From: Euleptes europaea
Lineage: Eukaryota > Chordata > Lepidosauria > Squamata > Sphaerodactylidae
Assembly: GCF_029931775.1 (NCBI RefSeq)
Contig: NC_079312.1
Span: 54,564,333 to 54,628,332 of the forward strand
DNA: 64,000 nt
Direction of reading: 5' to 3'
Shown here piece by piece: positions 23,032-32,900 of this stretch; positions within the stretch are counted from its first letter, which is position 1, and the number at the start of each line of letters is the position of its first letter. The notes beneath the pieces were generated by a model. The model was not told the origin of the DNA. It searched no databases and saw only the letters and a program-made list of their open reading frames with translations. The translations under genes and the position numbers were made by a program.

Positions 23032-24263
23032 GTTACCGCACTTGTATTCCCAGTGATGTATTAAGAGTTTGAAAACGTTATAAAAAATACTTTTCGCATT
23101 TTGTTTGGCCCCTTTAGCTGTGAAGATGTCTTCCAACCATTTATAAGCCATGGTATCCAAAAACCCTTTTAAAGCGATATTTTTAATAACATTTTCAAAC
23201 TCTTAATACATCGGTTCTTGTAGGTTATCCGGGCTGTGTAACTGTGGTCTTGGTATTTTCTTTCCTGACGTTTCACCAGCAGCTGTGGCAGGCATCTTCA
23301 GAGGAGTAACACTGAAGGACAGTGTCTCTCAGTGTCAAGTGTGTAGGAAGAGTAATATATAGTCAGAAAGGGGTTGGATTGAGCTGAATCATTGTCCTGC
23401 AAAAAGTATCCAATCATTGTCCTGTAAGTATCAAGATAATGTGCTAATGAGGGTGTGGTATGTTAATATGGAACCATTGTATCCTGAAGTGATCAGTTAA
23501 TGTGTGAAATCCAAAGCTAATCTGCATGGCTATTGTTGACTGTAGTCTTTGTTAGTCTGGAAGTTTTCAGGACAGTAAGCCAAGCCTTATTCATTCTTAA
23601 ACTCTCTTCTTTTCTGTTAAAGTTGTGCTGATGTTTATGAATTTCAATGGCTTCTCTGTGCAATCTGACAAAATAGTTGGTAGAATTGTCCAGTCTTTCA
23701 GTGTCTTGGAATAAGACCCTGTGTCCTGTTTGGGTCAGTTCATGTTCAGCCACTGCTGATTTCTCAGGTTGGCCAAGTCTGCAGTATCTTTCATGTTCTT
23801 TTATCCTTGTTTGTATGCTGCGTTTTGTTGTCCCGATATAAACTTGTCCACAGCTGCAAGTTATACGATATACTCCTGCAGAGGTGAGGGGGTCTCTTTT
23901 GTCTTTTGCTGATCATAGCATCTGTTGTATTTTCTTGGTGGGTTTAAACACTGTTTGTAGGTTATATTTTTTCAAAAGTTTCTCCATCCTATCAGTGACT
24001 CCTTTAATAAATGGCAAGAATACCTTTCCTATGGGAGACTGTTTTTCCTGAGTTTTCTGATTTTTGTTTGGTTTAATGGCCCTTCTGATTTCATTTCTGG
24101 AATAGCCGTTTGCTAGCAGTGCATGATTTAGATGATTAGTTTCTTCCTTGATACCAAGACCACAGTTACACAGCCCGGATAACCTACAAGAACCAATGAA
24201 CTCTGACCGTGAAAGCCTTTGACAATATCTTAATACATTGCTGGGAATACCTAGTGCGGTAAC
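23032..24263. mobile_element. palindromic MITE interrupted by Penelope element
   Basis: The left end GTTACCGCACTTGTATTCCC and the right end (read inverted) GTTACCGCACTAGGTATTCC form terminal inverted repeats. Subterminal TATTAAGAGTTTGAAAACG and its inverse, ending near 23213, continue the palindrome. Without the insertion the element would be about 200-215 bp. Family not assigned; flanking duplication not clear. Confidence 0.75.
23214..24229 (-). mobile_element. Penelope-like element, 3' part with GIY-YIG endonuclease
   Basis: The minus-strand translation gives FIKGVTDRMEKLLKKYNLQT, then GVYRITCSCGQVYIGTTKRS and KEHERYCRLGQ, the GIY-YIG endonuclease domain of Penelope-like retroelements, and AEHELTQTGHRVLFQDTERL further on. 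At least one in-frame stop (TGA before the endonuclease) is seen. A terminal segment with CCCGGATAACCTACAAGAAC appears at both ends in opposite orientation, as expected of pLTR-type ends. TCTTAATACAT flanks it on both sides (target duplication, about 11 bp). The reverse transcriptase region is missing. Confidence 0.87.
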
Positions 24264-25063
24264 AGCCTAGGTCTTCGCTGTATGAGCAGAATACACTGCT
24301 GATTGTGGTGACAGAATAGCATCCCCCCCAATACAAAAAGAAGTCTCACACAATGGAGGATCTGAAACTTTCTTTTGAAGGACATTACCTGTTTCTTGGG
24401 TGAATGCCAACTTCTTGCACCACACTAACATCATAGCCACCGACAATAGGTTCTCACAGTTGCAGATGTGTCATTTCTTCTATCTAAATACTGTACTAAG
24501 AATTTCTGTGTAATATGAAAAAAAATCCTTGGCCAAATGAACAGTGAAGTATACACTGGGGTTAATCTGAATTGCTCTATCTGGAAAATGAACAGCTAAG
24601 TCACACAACCTTAAGTAGCAGTAGCTGACACAGCGGGGGCCAAAGTACTTGTAAAATTATTTGGTTTCTCCTAATGTCTTCAGTGGGAACAGGAACAGCC
24701 TAGTATAGTATTCAGTCTCTGAAACAAAACTGTTTTGGGAATCACATAAAATCACTATTACTATCTGTCGTTCCATGCTGTACATAAGTATAGCTTATGA
24801 GATGAAAAACTACTTCTGTAGAATTTGTTAGGAATGACAGGCTACCCTGTCAACAGTTTAGTGCTTTTTTATTTCTGACTCTGAAATTAGAGCTGTGTTC
24901 TCTAATATCCTCCCAGGGATAAACAAGGCCAGAAAATGTCCTGCTCTAAAATATACATCGATAAAGAAGCGCATGCTGAAGGGAAGGTAGGTTACAGTGC
25001 AATCTTAAGAGTCTTTCCTGGGAGTAAGCACTATTGACTAAAATGGGATTTACTTCTGAGTAG

Positions 25064-25343
25064 AAAGCCATAGTGGTGTAGTGGTTAAGGTGTTGGACTA
25101 GGACCTGGGAAATCCAGGTTCTAATCCCCCCTTGTGCCATGGAAGCTTGCTGGGTGTTCGCGGGCCAGTCACACATTCTCAGCCCTGTCCCTGGCTAGTA
25201 TTTGGATGGGAGACCTCCAAGGAATATCTGGCGTAACGTGGAGGCAGGCAATGGCAAATCACCTCCGAAATTTCTCTTGCCTTGAAAACCCTACAAGGTT
25301 GCCATAACTCAGCTGTGATTTAACGGCAAAAAACAAAGACCTG
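25064..25343 (+). mobile_element. chimeric SINE: Sauria tRNA head joined to 5S-SINE body
   Basis: The left 118 bp is Sauria-type (GTGGTGTAGTGGTTAAGG, GGTTCTAATCCCC, CGGGCCAGTCACACATTCTC). At about 25182 it switches into the 5S SINE at CTGGCTAGTATTTGGATGGG and continues to the 5S-SINE tail TCAGCTGTGATTTAACGGC with an A-rich end. There is no intervening tail between the halves. Confidence 0.78.
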
Positions 25344-26462
25344 CTTACGATTGCTCCCACAGTCACACATCTTTAGTGCACAGGAGGGTATCCTGACTGA
25401 ATATCACAAAGAAGACGCCACAATACCAAATAGGGGGAAAAAGTGAGGGGTGAAATATATGTGTGAGAGAAGAGAGGTGATGGCAATAATGGCATACATT
25501 TTGTTGGTAACAGGCCTGTAGCAGTCTAAAAGACAGCATTTCTCAAGAGGGAGGTTGCAACTCCAGCAAAGTTGTTGAAAGAAAGGAGCAGGGTCATGAC
25601 TTCTTGTTGTGGTCCCATCTACCTGAGGCAGGATATATAGTGATCTGGGAGAGGGGAGCATATAGAACCTCATGGAGGAGTAAGCATAGTGGGATATAGG
25701 TTGTGGGTGGGGATGAAGAAGACAGGACAGTAATCGTATTTAGGGTGATAGACCCAATACATTTTGTACATTGAAATAATCACACAACATTATTTTTAAA
25801 GGCGGAAGAAAATCTGTTTTGTTTGTTTTAACGGTAACACTAAAAAAAAATCAACATAAATTTAGAATTACAGTAAGTGTGGCTAATATTACTGCACAAT
25901 GTTTTGTGAGGTGGAATAGCACCCCCTCCTGTTCGCAGAACAGAATAATACAGCAAAAAAGTTGCTTTTAATATGTCTTGACCAAAACAGCAAATATCTC
26001 CAGATATTATAATATAAATGCACAATCCAGAGAAAGTTAGTTGTTCTTAAGAGTGAAGAGAGACATAACTTTTTTAAAGAACTGATTTAAACACATTTGC
26101 TGCATTCTGATAAATTTATTTTCAGGACACAGAGAATCTGTCTTCAAATGACACATTTAGACTGTTAATGGCACAGGGCGAGATCTGGACCAGGAGCGGG
26201 AAGTTTGGTCTTGAGTTTCTGCTAACTAGGAAATCCCACCCCTTAATCATGAATGTATGGCTATAGTTAATCAGCGGGGAGGGAAATCACCCCACACAAT
26301 GCCAGAAATACTTTATTATCCTCATATTATCCCTTATGGATATTTTAAAAAAACGGTATTGTGACTGACATTATCATCAATTGTTTCTTTCCTCAAAAGG
26401 TAAAATAACATCCGGTCCCTATAGACATACCTTAAGAAGTAAAAATAAACAAGAGTCTAGTG

Positions 26463-26580
26463 GCAACTTACAGTGCATTCCTGAAAGGGGAGGCTGAATG
26501 CTCGTAGGAGCCGGCATGACCCCTACGCCAGTGTCCGTGCTACCTGCAGCGTGCAAACTGGAATCATGCCTAAAATTAAA
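26463..26580 (+). repeat. GC-rich TIR repeat, left part (CAGTGCATTCCTGA end)
   Basis: Begins TACAGTGCATTCCTGAAAGG, then GTAGGAGCCGGCATGACCCC as in 43330. It may be the left half of the element whose right half lies at 26918-27107, with other repeats between. Confidence 0.55.
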
Positions 26581-26699
26581 AACAACAACATACAAACCTG
26601 ATTTACCCAAACTTTCCAAGGAGATACAAGGCCATTGTTCACATTGTTTGTCAGTCATTGTCATGATTTAATTTTATGGATACCTTACTTACAATTTAA

Positions 26700-26917
26700 T
26701 TTTTATCAATAAATAAGATCATTATTAAGTATGATATCAAGTTTTATTCAGTGTACCTATAGTTTAATTAAGGCTTAAAATTTTAATTAAAGTTTATTAA
26801 GTGAATAAACAGTGTACCTACCTATATAGTTTAAGAAATTTGGCTCTCAAAAGAAATCTCAATGGTTGTACTGTTGATATTTGGCTCTCTTGACTAATGA
26901 GTTTGCCGACCACTGCC
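26700..26917 (-). mobile_element. hAT-like element end, AT-rich fragment
   Basis: The right end reads GAGTTTGCCGACCACTG, the inverse of a CAGTGGTCGGCAAACTC-type hAT terminus, preceded by TTTGGCTCTCTTGAC. The AT-rich interior continues left without a recognisable other end. Confidence 0.5.
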
Positions 26918-27107
26918 CTAACGCAACAGCGTTGCCGCGACACCATTTTTAGTAGCATGACATCACTGTTTGCAATGGGGCCCTTCCCCCCATTTTCAGG
27001 TTTTTCTAAAACTCTTTCCCCCCCGTGGTGGCTGCGAAACCTCTGTAGAGACGCCGCAGCCACGCTGTCCCCAGCTGCTGCGGGTTTCAGGAATGGGCTG
27101 TTAACAA
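26918..27107 (+). repeat. GC-rich TIR repeat, right part (CAGGAATGGGCTG end)
   Basis: GTGGTGGCTGCGAAACCTCT, GCCGCAGCCACGCTGTCC and terminal TTTCAGGAATGGGCTGTT; the same right end occurs at 41752 and 43755. Confidence 0.6.
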
Positions 27108-27226
27108 CTAAACAAGATATTATTGCAGCTTCAGCTTTTACAGAATTGAACATAACTTCTGAAGAAGTAGGCTCTAGTCCACAAATTCTTTTGCTACGAT
27201 AAAATTTTGCTAGTATTTAAGGTGCC

Positions 27227-27360
27227 TCAATAAAGGAAGCCACAGCCCTCAATTTGCAAGATCTGAGCAAGGCTGTCAAAGATAGGACATTTTGGAGGAC
27301 ATTGATTCATAGGGTCCCCATGAGTCAGAAGCGACTTGACGGCACTTAACACACACACAC
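27227..27360 (+). mobile_element. 134-bp SINE-like element with L2-type tail
   Basis: Starts TCAATAAAGGAAGCCACAGC and ends CGACTTGACGGCACTTAACA plus an (AC)n tail. It is flanked by the perfect 8-bp duplication AAGGTGCC (27219-27226 and 27361-27368), so it inserted into the older repeat spanning 27160-27430. A second copy is at 36163. Confidence 0.82.
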
Positions 27361-27887
27361 AAGGTGCCACAAGATTTCCGTTTGTTTTTGCTGCAACAGA
27401 CTAACACCACCATCCAACTGGAATTCTTTGGAAGCAAGTTTAATAATTCAGTAGGGCATAGCTCTAGGTTAAGTGTACACAGAACTACCGTCTTACCAGT
27501 GCAAATTAGAAAAAGTGTGCAAGCAGCACAATGGCCTTAGACTGGAGTAATTCTGCATACAATTCTACCGTATGTGCCCTAGTGTCTTTAAATTCTGTGG
27601 GACCTGAGTAAACATGTGTCAGTTTGTTCTGCATGTAAAAGGCAAATTGTGATGGCAAGTCACCTCACTCTAGATTTCCGTCTTCATTAGTCTGGCCCTT
27701 GATTATTTCCAGCTTCTCACTGCAAAAATAAACGAGCGCATGTTTAAAAACAAGTTTTATTGTAGCATAATTTTTAGGGATTAGGGTCCACCTTATTAAA
27801 CGCATGTAGGCAGACATTTTCATGCAAGTGATGGGGGGTGGGCAGGCTTTAAAGCCCATCCCACTATTTAATGCCTGTTCAGTGAGC

Positions 27888-28165
27888 CAGCGTGGTGTAG
27901 TGGTTAAGAGCAGTGATTTGGAGCTGTGGACTCTGATCTGGAGAACCGGGTTTGATTCCCCACTCCTCCACATGAGCGGCGGACGCTAATCTGGTGAACT
28001 GGATTTGTTTCCCCACTCCTACACACGAAGCCAGCTGGGTGACCTTGGGCTGGTACACTCTCTCAGCCCCACCTACCTCACAGGGTGTCTGCTGTGGGGA
28101 GGGGAAGGTGATTGTAAGCTCTTCCTTAAGCGGTAGAGAAAGCATATAAAAGCCAACTCTTCTTC
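27888..28165 (+). mobile_element. Sauria-type tRNA SINE, full length
   Basis: GAGCCAGCGTGGTGTAGTGG head, GGGTTTGATTCCCC box B, a duplicated segment around GATTTGTTTCCCCACTCC, GGGTGACCTTGGGCTGG and a CTTCTTCTTC tail. It lies 570 bp upstream of the ZXDC start codon. Confidence 0.85.
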
Positions 28166-28539
28166 TTCTCCCCCTGCACCTTGGCTAGGAAAGGGTTAAT
28201 AACAGCATATTATTTTCAGTGTTTTCATTTCTAAAATATTGTTCTCATGTGTTCTCCCAGTGTTTTTTTGCAGTAATATTATTTATTTAATGCCCGTTTC
28301 GGGCTGTTTGTTTCTGTTCCGGCTTTCCCACCAACTCGTTCTAAACAGCAGGGTCAATTTGTACTTCCCGCATTGCACATCCCTGTTTAAAACCTTTTCC
28401 TTCTCCGTAGCTACATGCATCTGTCGAAGGAGATTCTCGTCCGTGAGAGTTGATGCTCGACTTCAAACTTTTTGGCTGGTCTCGAAAGTGCCGCAGGACC
28501 CCCCGTTCCCTTGGCCCCCTTCCCGAGTCCTTCGGGATC

Positions 28540-29960
28540 TCCGCACCGCACGCTCCGCCCCCGCCCCGTTCTCCACGACCCGGCCTGGTTCGCAAAGCGT
28601 TCCAGCCTCCGGGTTTTCCACCGCGCCGCCGCAGCCCCGGCTCCGGCTCCCTCGCTCCGGGTTTCCCCTCTCGCCCCGCCGGCCCCGCCCCGCCCAGCTC
28701 CGGTTTCAGCCGCTGCTACAGGGACCCCCAAGATGGAAACGCAGGGGCTGCCAACCGCCGACGGGGAGGCCGCCCGGCCCGAGCCTGGCGCCCGGCAACA
28801 TGGCGGCGGCGGCGGGGGGGCCGACGACGACCGGCCTCTCTCCTCGGCTCCTTCCCCCGCACGGCCGGCTCGCCGATCCCCTCAGCGGCGCGACTCGGCC
28901 GCGGCGTCGGGAGGAGGAGGCCCGGAGGTGACATTCCCGGTGCTGCTGCTGCTCGAGGGGGAGAAGCCGCCGGAGCCGCCGCCATTGCCCCCTCCTCCTC
29001 CTCCTCCTTTCCAACCGCCAAAAGGGCCCGCCGCCGCCGCCGCCTTCGCGCTCCAGCCGGGCGCTGGAGGCCCCGCGGCGCAGCAGGACAGCGACGCTCT
29101 GCTGCTGGTGCTCAACCTGGTGCGGGGCGGAGGCTGCGGGGGCCTCTCGGGCGGCGGCGGCGGAGGAGGAGGAGGTCCCCCTCAGGAGCCGCCGCTGCCT
29201 CCACCTCAGCCGGAGAAGGCGCCGGGCGGCGGCCGAGGAGGGCGCGAGGCGCCGTTTCCGGCTCTGCCTGAAGGCCCCGCCCGCCCGCAGAAGCCCCCGC
29301 CGGAGGACTCGTCCTTCTCGGGCACCCTCACCATCCACAACCAGAGCCTGGTGGTGCGCTTCGAGAACGGGCTCCTCAGCCTCGGGGCCCCGCCGCCGCC
29401 GCCGCCTCAGCCCCCCAGCGCCGCCGAGCCCGCCGCCTTGATGCCCCGCCCCGCCGCCGCGGCCTACTCCTGCCCCGAGCCCCGCTGCGCCCAGAGCTTC
29501 CCCCGCAAGCAGCTGCTGCGGCTGCACCGCCTGTCGGCCCACGACGGCGCCGACGCCGCGGCCCACCGTGGCGGCGGCGGCGAGGCGGACGCCTCCGCGG
29601 GCCGGCCGGCGCGGCCCTTCCGCTGCCCGGTGCCCGGCTGCGCCTGGGCCTTCGCCACGGCCTACAAGCTGCGGCGCCACCAGCACTCGCACGACAAGCT
29701 GCGGCCCTTCGCCTGCCCCGCCGACGGCTGCGCCAAGCGCTTCACCACCGTCTACAACCTGCGCGCCCACGGCCGGGCCCACGAGCAGGAGGCGGCGCTC
29801 AAGTGCGAGGCCTGCGGGCAGCGCTGCCCCAGCGCCGCCCGCCTCGCCGCCCACCGGCGCCGCAGCCACCTGGAGCCCCACCGGCCCTACCGCTGCGAGT
29901 ACCCAGGTGAGGGGGCGGCGGAGGCCCGCGACGGCCCGCTCCAGCCGCAGAGGGGGCCTC
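28540..29960. promoter_or_regulatory. ZXDC: CpG island over ZXDC promoter and exon 1
   Basis: Dense CpG and very high G+C over about 1.4 kb, in sharp contrast to the AT-rich surroundings. It covers the presumptive 5' UTR, all of coding exon 1 and the first donor site, which is typical of a housekeeping-type vertebrate promoter. No TATA box is evident immediately upstream; the transcription start cannot be placed from sequence alone. Confidence 0.85.
28733..29906 (+). CDS. ZXDC: ZXDC exon 1 (N-terminus, zinc fingers 1-4)
   Basis: Starts METQGLPTADGEAARPEPG. Long Pro, Ala and Gly runs precede finger 1 (YSCPEPRCAQSF). Finger 2 is FRCPVPGCAWAFATAYKLRR, finger 3 FACPADGCAKRFTTVYNLRA, finger 4 LKCEACGQRCPSAARLAAHR. 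The donor GTGAGG splits finger 5 after TACCCAG. The frame stays open upstream of the ATG for at least 87 codons, but family knowledge and the Kozak context favour 28733. Confidence 0.93.
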
Positions 29961-32900
29961 TTGGGAGGAAGGCCGCCTTTTTTACTATTTCATTATTTTA
30001 TTTATTTATTTATTATTGTTTTAAATAAAGGGATACAGGAAAAAAGAAAAAGGGGGGAAAGGGCATGGGGGAGGGGGGAAACAAGAATATTCACATTTCT
30101 GCGCCCAAGCCACCGTATCAGAATACATTTTTATCCAGCTATAGACTTTGATTAATAAACTCTAACCTTTGTCGATAACATATTCCATTTCTAAGATACT
30201 CATTTTATACAATATAGTGTAGAAGCGTTGAAAGCCATTACTTGATCGCTAGTTGCAAGCCCCGTGGCGCGGAGTGGTCAGCTGCAGTACTGCAGTCAAA
30301 AGCTCTGCTCACGACCTGAGTTCGATCCCGACGGAAATCGGTTTCAGGTAGCCGGCTCAAGGTTGACTCAGCCGTCCATCCTTCCGAGGTCGGTAAAACG
30401 AGGACCCAGCTTGGTGGAGGTAAAGGGAAGGCACTGGCAAACCACCCCGCAAACAAAGTCTGCCTTGGAAACGTCAGGATGTGACATCACCCCATGGGTC
30501 AGGAAGGACCCGGTGCTTGCACAGGGGACCTTTACCTTAGTTGCAAGATACGGTTATAGAGAAGTTTCTATCATAAGCGATTCAAATATCTTCTGTGTTA
30601 ATTAAACTAAAACTACCAACTTCAGATATTAGACACTGAAGACCTTAGCAAGGCTTAGAAGTGGAGGTACAACAGGACCTTTCTGTATCCTGTCGTAGCT
30701 TCCTGCTGTGGAGTAGGAGTCATAAGACGAGCCATTAAAAAACAAATGCACATTCTAGCTCTTGTAGGTTTTAGAGTTGTATTACAGAAATGGAAACATC
30801 TCTCCAGGGGGTAGTTGTGTGTGCTTGTAACACAAAATAAATGGGGGCACCTGAAAGACGCATAAGATTATATGCCAGCAGAAGCTTTAGAAGTTATTGT
30901 ATGAACATAACACACATTCTCTAAGATATCCAGTTTTTGCTTTGGCCGTGTCATGCCACAGCCACCTGCCTCATCATATTGACTGAATCGGCCACCATAA
31001 CACCAGGCTCAGCTCTCACTGCTCTGGTGGGCTGGCCCTGGTGGGCTGCTGACCTGAAGGCTGCAGTGTTGATGAAAGCCACCCCCAGGTTTTGGGTCTC
31101 TTCTTCCCAGGGCTCTTTGGTCAGCTGTGAATTCCTTCTCCAGAAATGACCAGTGTGGACCTCATTTCTAAATGCAGAGGATCCCTACACTGTGACACCG
31201 CTCTGGGGCACACTGGGTGGGTGCCCTCACGTTTGTGTGCTTCTTTGGCAGCTGGTAGTGGGTCTTTGCCTTTGAGTGCTTCTTGACAGCTGGTAGTGAG
31301 TCTGGTATGTGCCCAGTGCTATATGCAAAGAGAAATTGCTCAAATTTGCCTAGAATTCTTATGCACAATGAGATTTATAAAACTATCAAAAATGCACAAG
31401 GTATGCAGCGAAGGTTTGGTATGACTTGGGAAAATCCCAAAGATTGAGTGCGTAGGAGGTATGGATTGTGGGAGCAGGGATCCTCCCCCTCCCCCAGCTA
31501 AGGGTGAGTGACTGGCCCAAGGTCATCTGGTGGGCTCCTTGGCTGATTGAAGGGTTCAAACCTTGGCCTCCTGGGTGCTTCGCTGACAGTTGTAATCCCA
31601 TTGGTTCTTCATTGTGCAGCCATGGATGGCAGTGAGAGAGGATGGGAATTTCTCGGAAGTAGGCTAGTTACTGGGAGACCTGAGTTTGAACCCCTGCTTT
31701 TCCATGGAGGTTCAGTTGGTGACTTTGGCCAGTCACTCACCCTCAGTTTGGCCTACTATTCACAGGATTGTTATGAGTAGAGGAGACTGATGTATGCTGC
31801 TTTGGATCCCCTTAGGAGAGAAAGGCAGGGTAGAAATGATGTCAGTGGTCATTTATGCATGGTCGCTTTACCCTCCTTTATTCCGTTTCAGGCAGGATCA
31901 TTTTTTTCTGTATGCACGTTACCTCATTCCTTGTTGGCTCAACCCTGTTTCAACAAAATGAACCTGGGTTTTCCCATTCCTCTCCTGGCCCGAATTAAAC
32001 CATTCATCCTGGCTCATTCCGGAGTCAGAGAGCATGCATGCTCCGTTCTCGGGCTGAGCTTTGCCCCACCCTTTTCCAAACCCCTCTTCAAGGCAGCATG
32101 CAGATAGCCAAATGGGAAGCACAGAAGATTGGCTTCTCTCACAGCCAGTCACGGAGCAGTGTATAAAGAGGCAGGGATTCAAGTGCTTCCTGCTACCTCG
32201 GAGTTCTTTCTGAGCAAAAGAAAGGCTTTTTTAAAACGAGGCTTGGATTTCTCCCCCCCTTCTTTCAGATTGCTCCGTTTTTTGTCCTTAAAATGCTTTT
32301 TTATGTGGCAGTTGGGTTTGGGGGGGGGAGGAAATCTTCTCTCCCGAGGTAAGCCAATTACAGAGCAGCATTTAAAGGGGTGGGACTTGATTTGAACTAG
32401 GGAGACTGCTTTTCTGTATTCATGCCTCCATTAGCTCTCAGTTTCGTCCCTGATCATTCCAGCCAATGCATACAGTTTCCTCCAACCTGGGTTACTTTGA
32501 TCCTGGCTGAAACGGGGAATAAAGAAGGTTAAAGCCACCATGCATAAATGACCAATAAGTTAAAAAATCAAAAGAACTGGGGGGAGGGACATCCTCAGCT
32601 AAGCTGATCCAGATACAATAGTGGGCGTGCCTGTCTGCTTCCTGCTTTTCGTCTGATGCCATCTTTGGTGACAGCTGGAAGCTTGGGGGTGGGGATAATT
32701 TGTGTATGGGTGTACACTAGGGTGGATTTGATTTAAATAATGATTTAAATCCCTAGTCAGTAAGACTTGATTTATATAATGGTTTTCTTCATAAAGACTC
32801 ATTCATAATATTTACAACCAGATTAAGGTTTCATTTTTAAAATAATAACTTTTCAGGTCAGTTTTACAGTTATATCAAAAATTACTGATTTGGTTATACT

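Larger units (their letters stand above)
18592..27887. other. UROC1-ZXDC intergenic region
   Basis: No host exon recognised on either strand. The named repeats account for roughly half; the rest (for example 22000-22830, 24264-25060, 25344-26460) is AT-rich with no signal I can support. The ORFs here are short and not family-like. Confidence 0.55.

Noticed and set aside
28450-29271. 273-codon plus-strand ORF overlapping ZXDC exon 1 in another frame
   Set aside because: Arg/Pro/Ala-rich frame shadow of a CpG island; kept only as a possible uORF start, not as a protein gene.
28706-29881. 391-codon minus-strand ORF opposite ZXDC exon 1
   Set aside because: An antisense shadow: GC-rich sequence lacks stops in several frames. 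The product is Ala/Gly/Arg low complexity with no domain.
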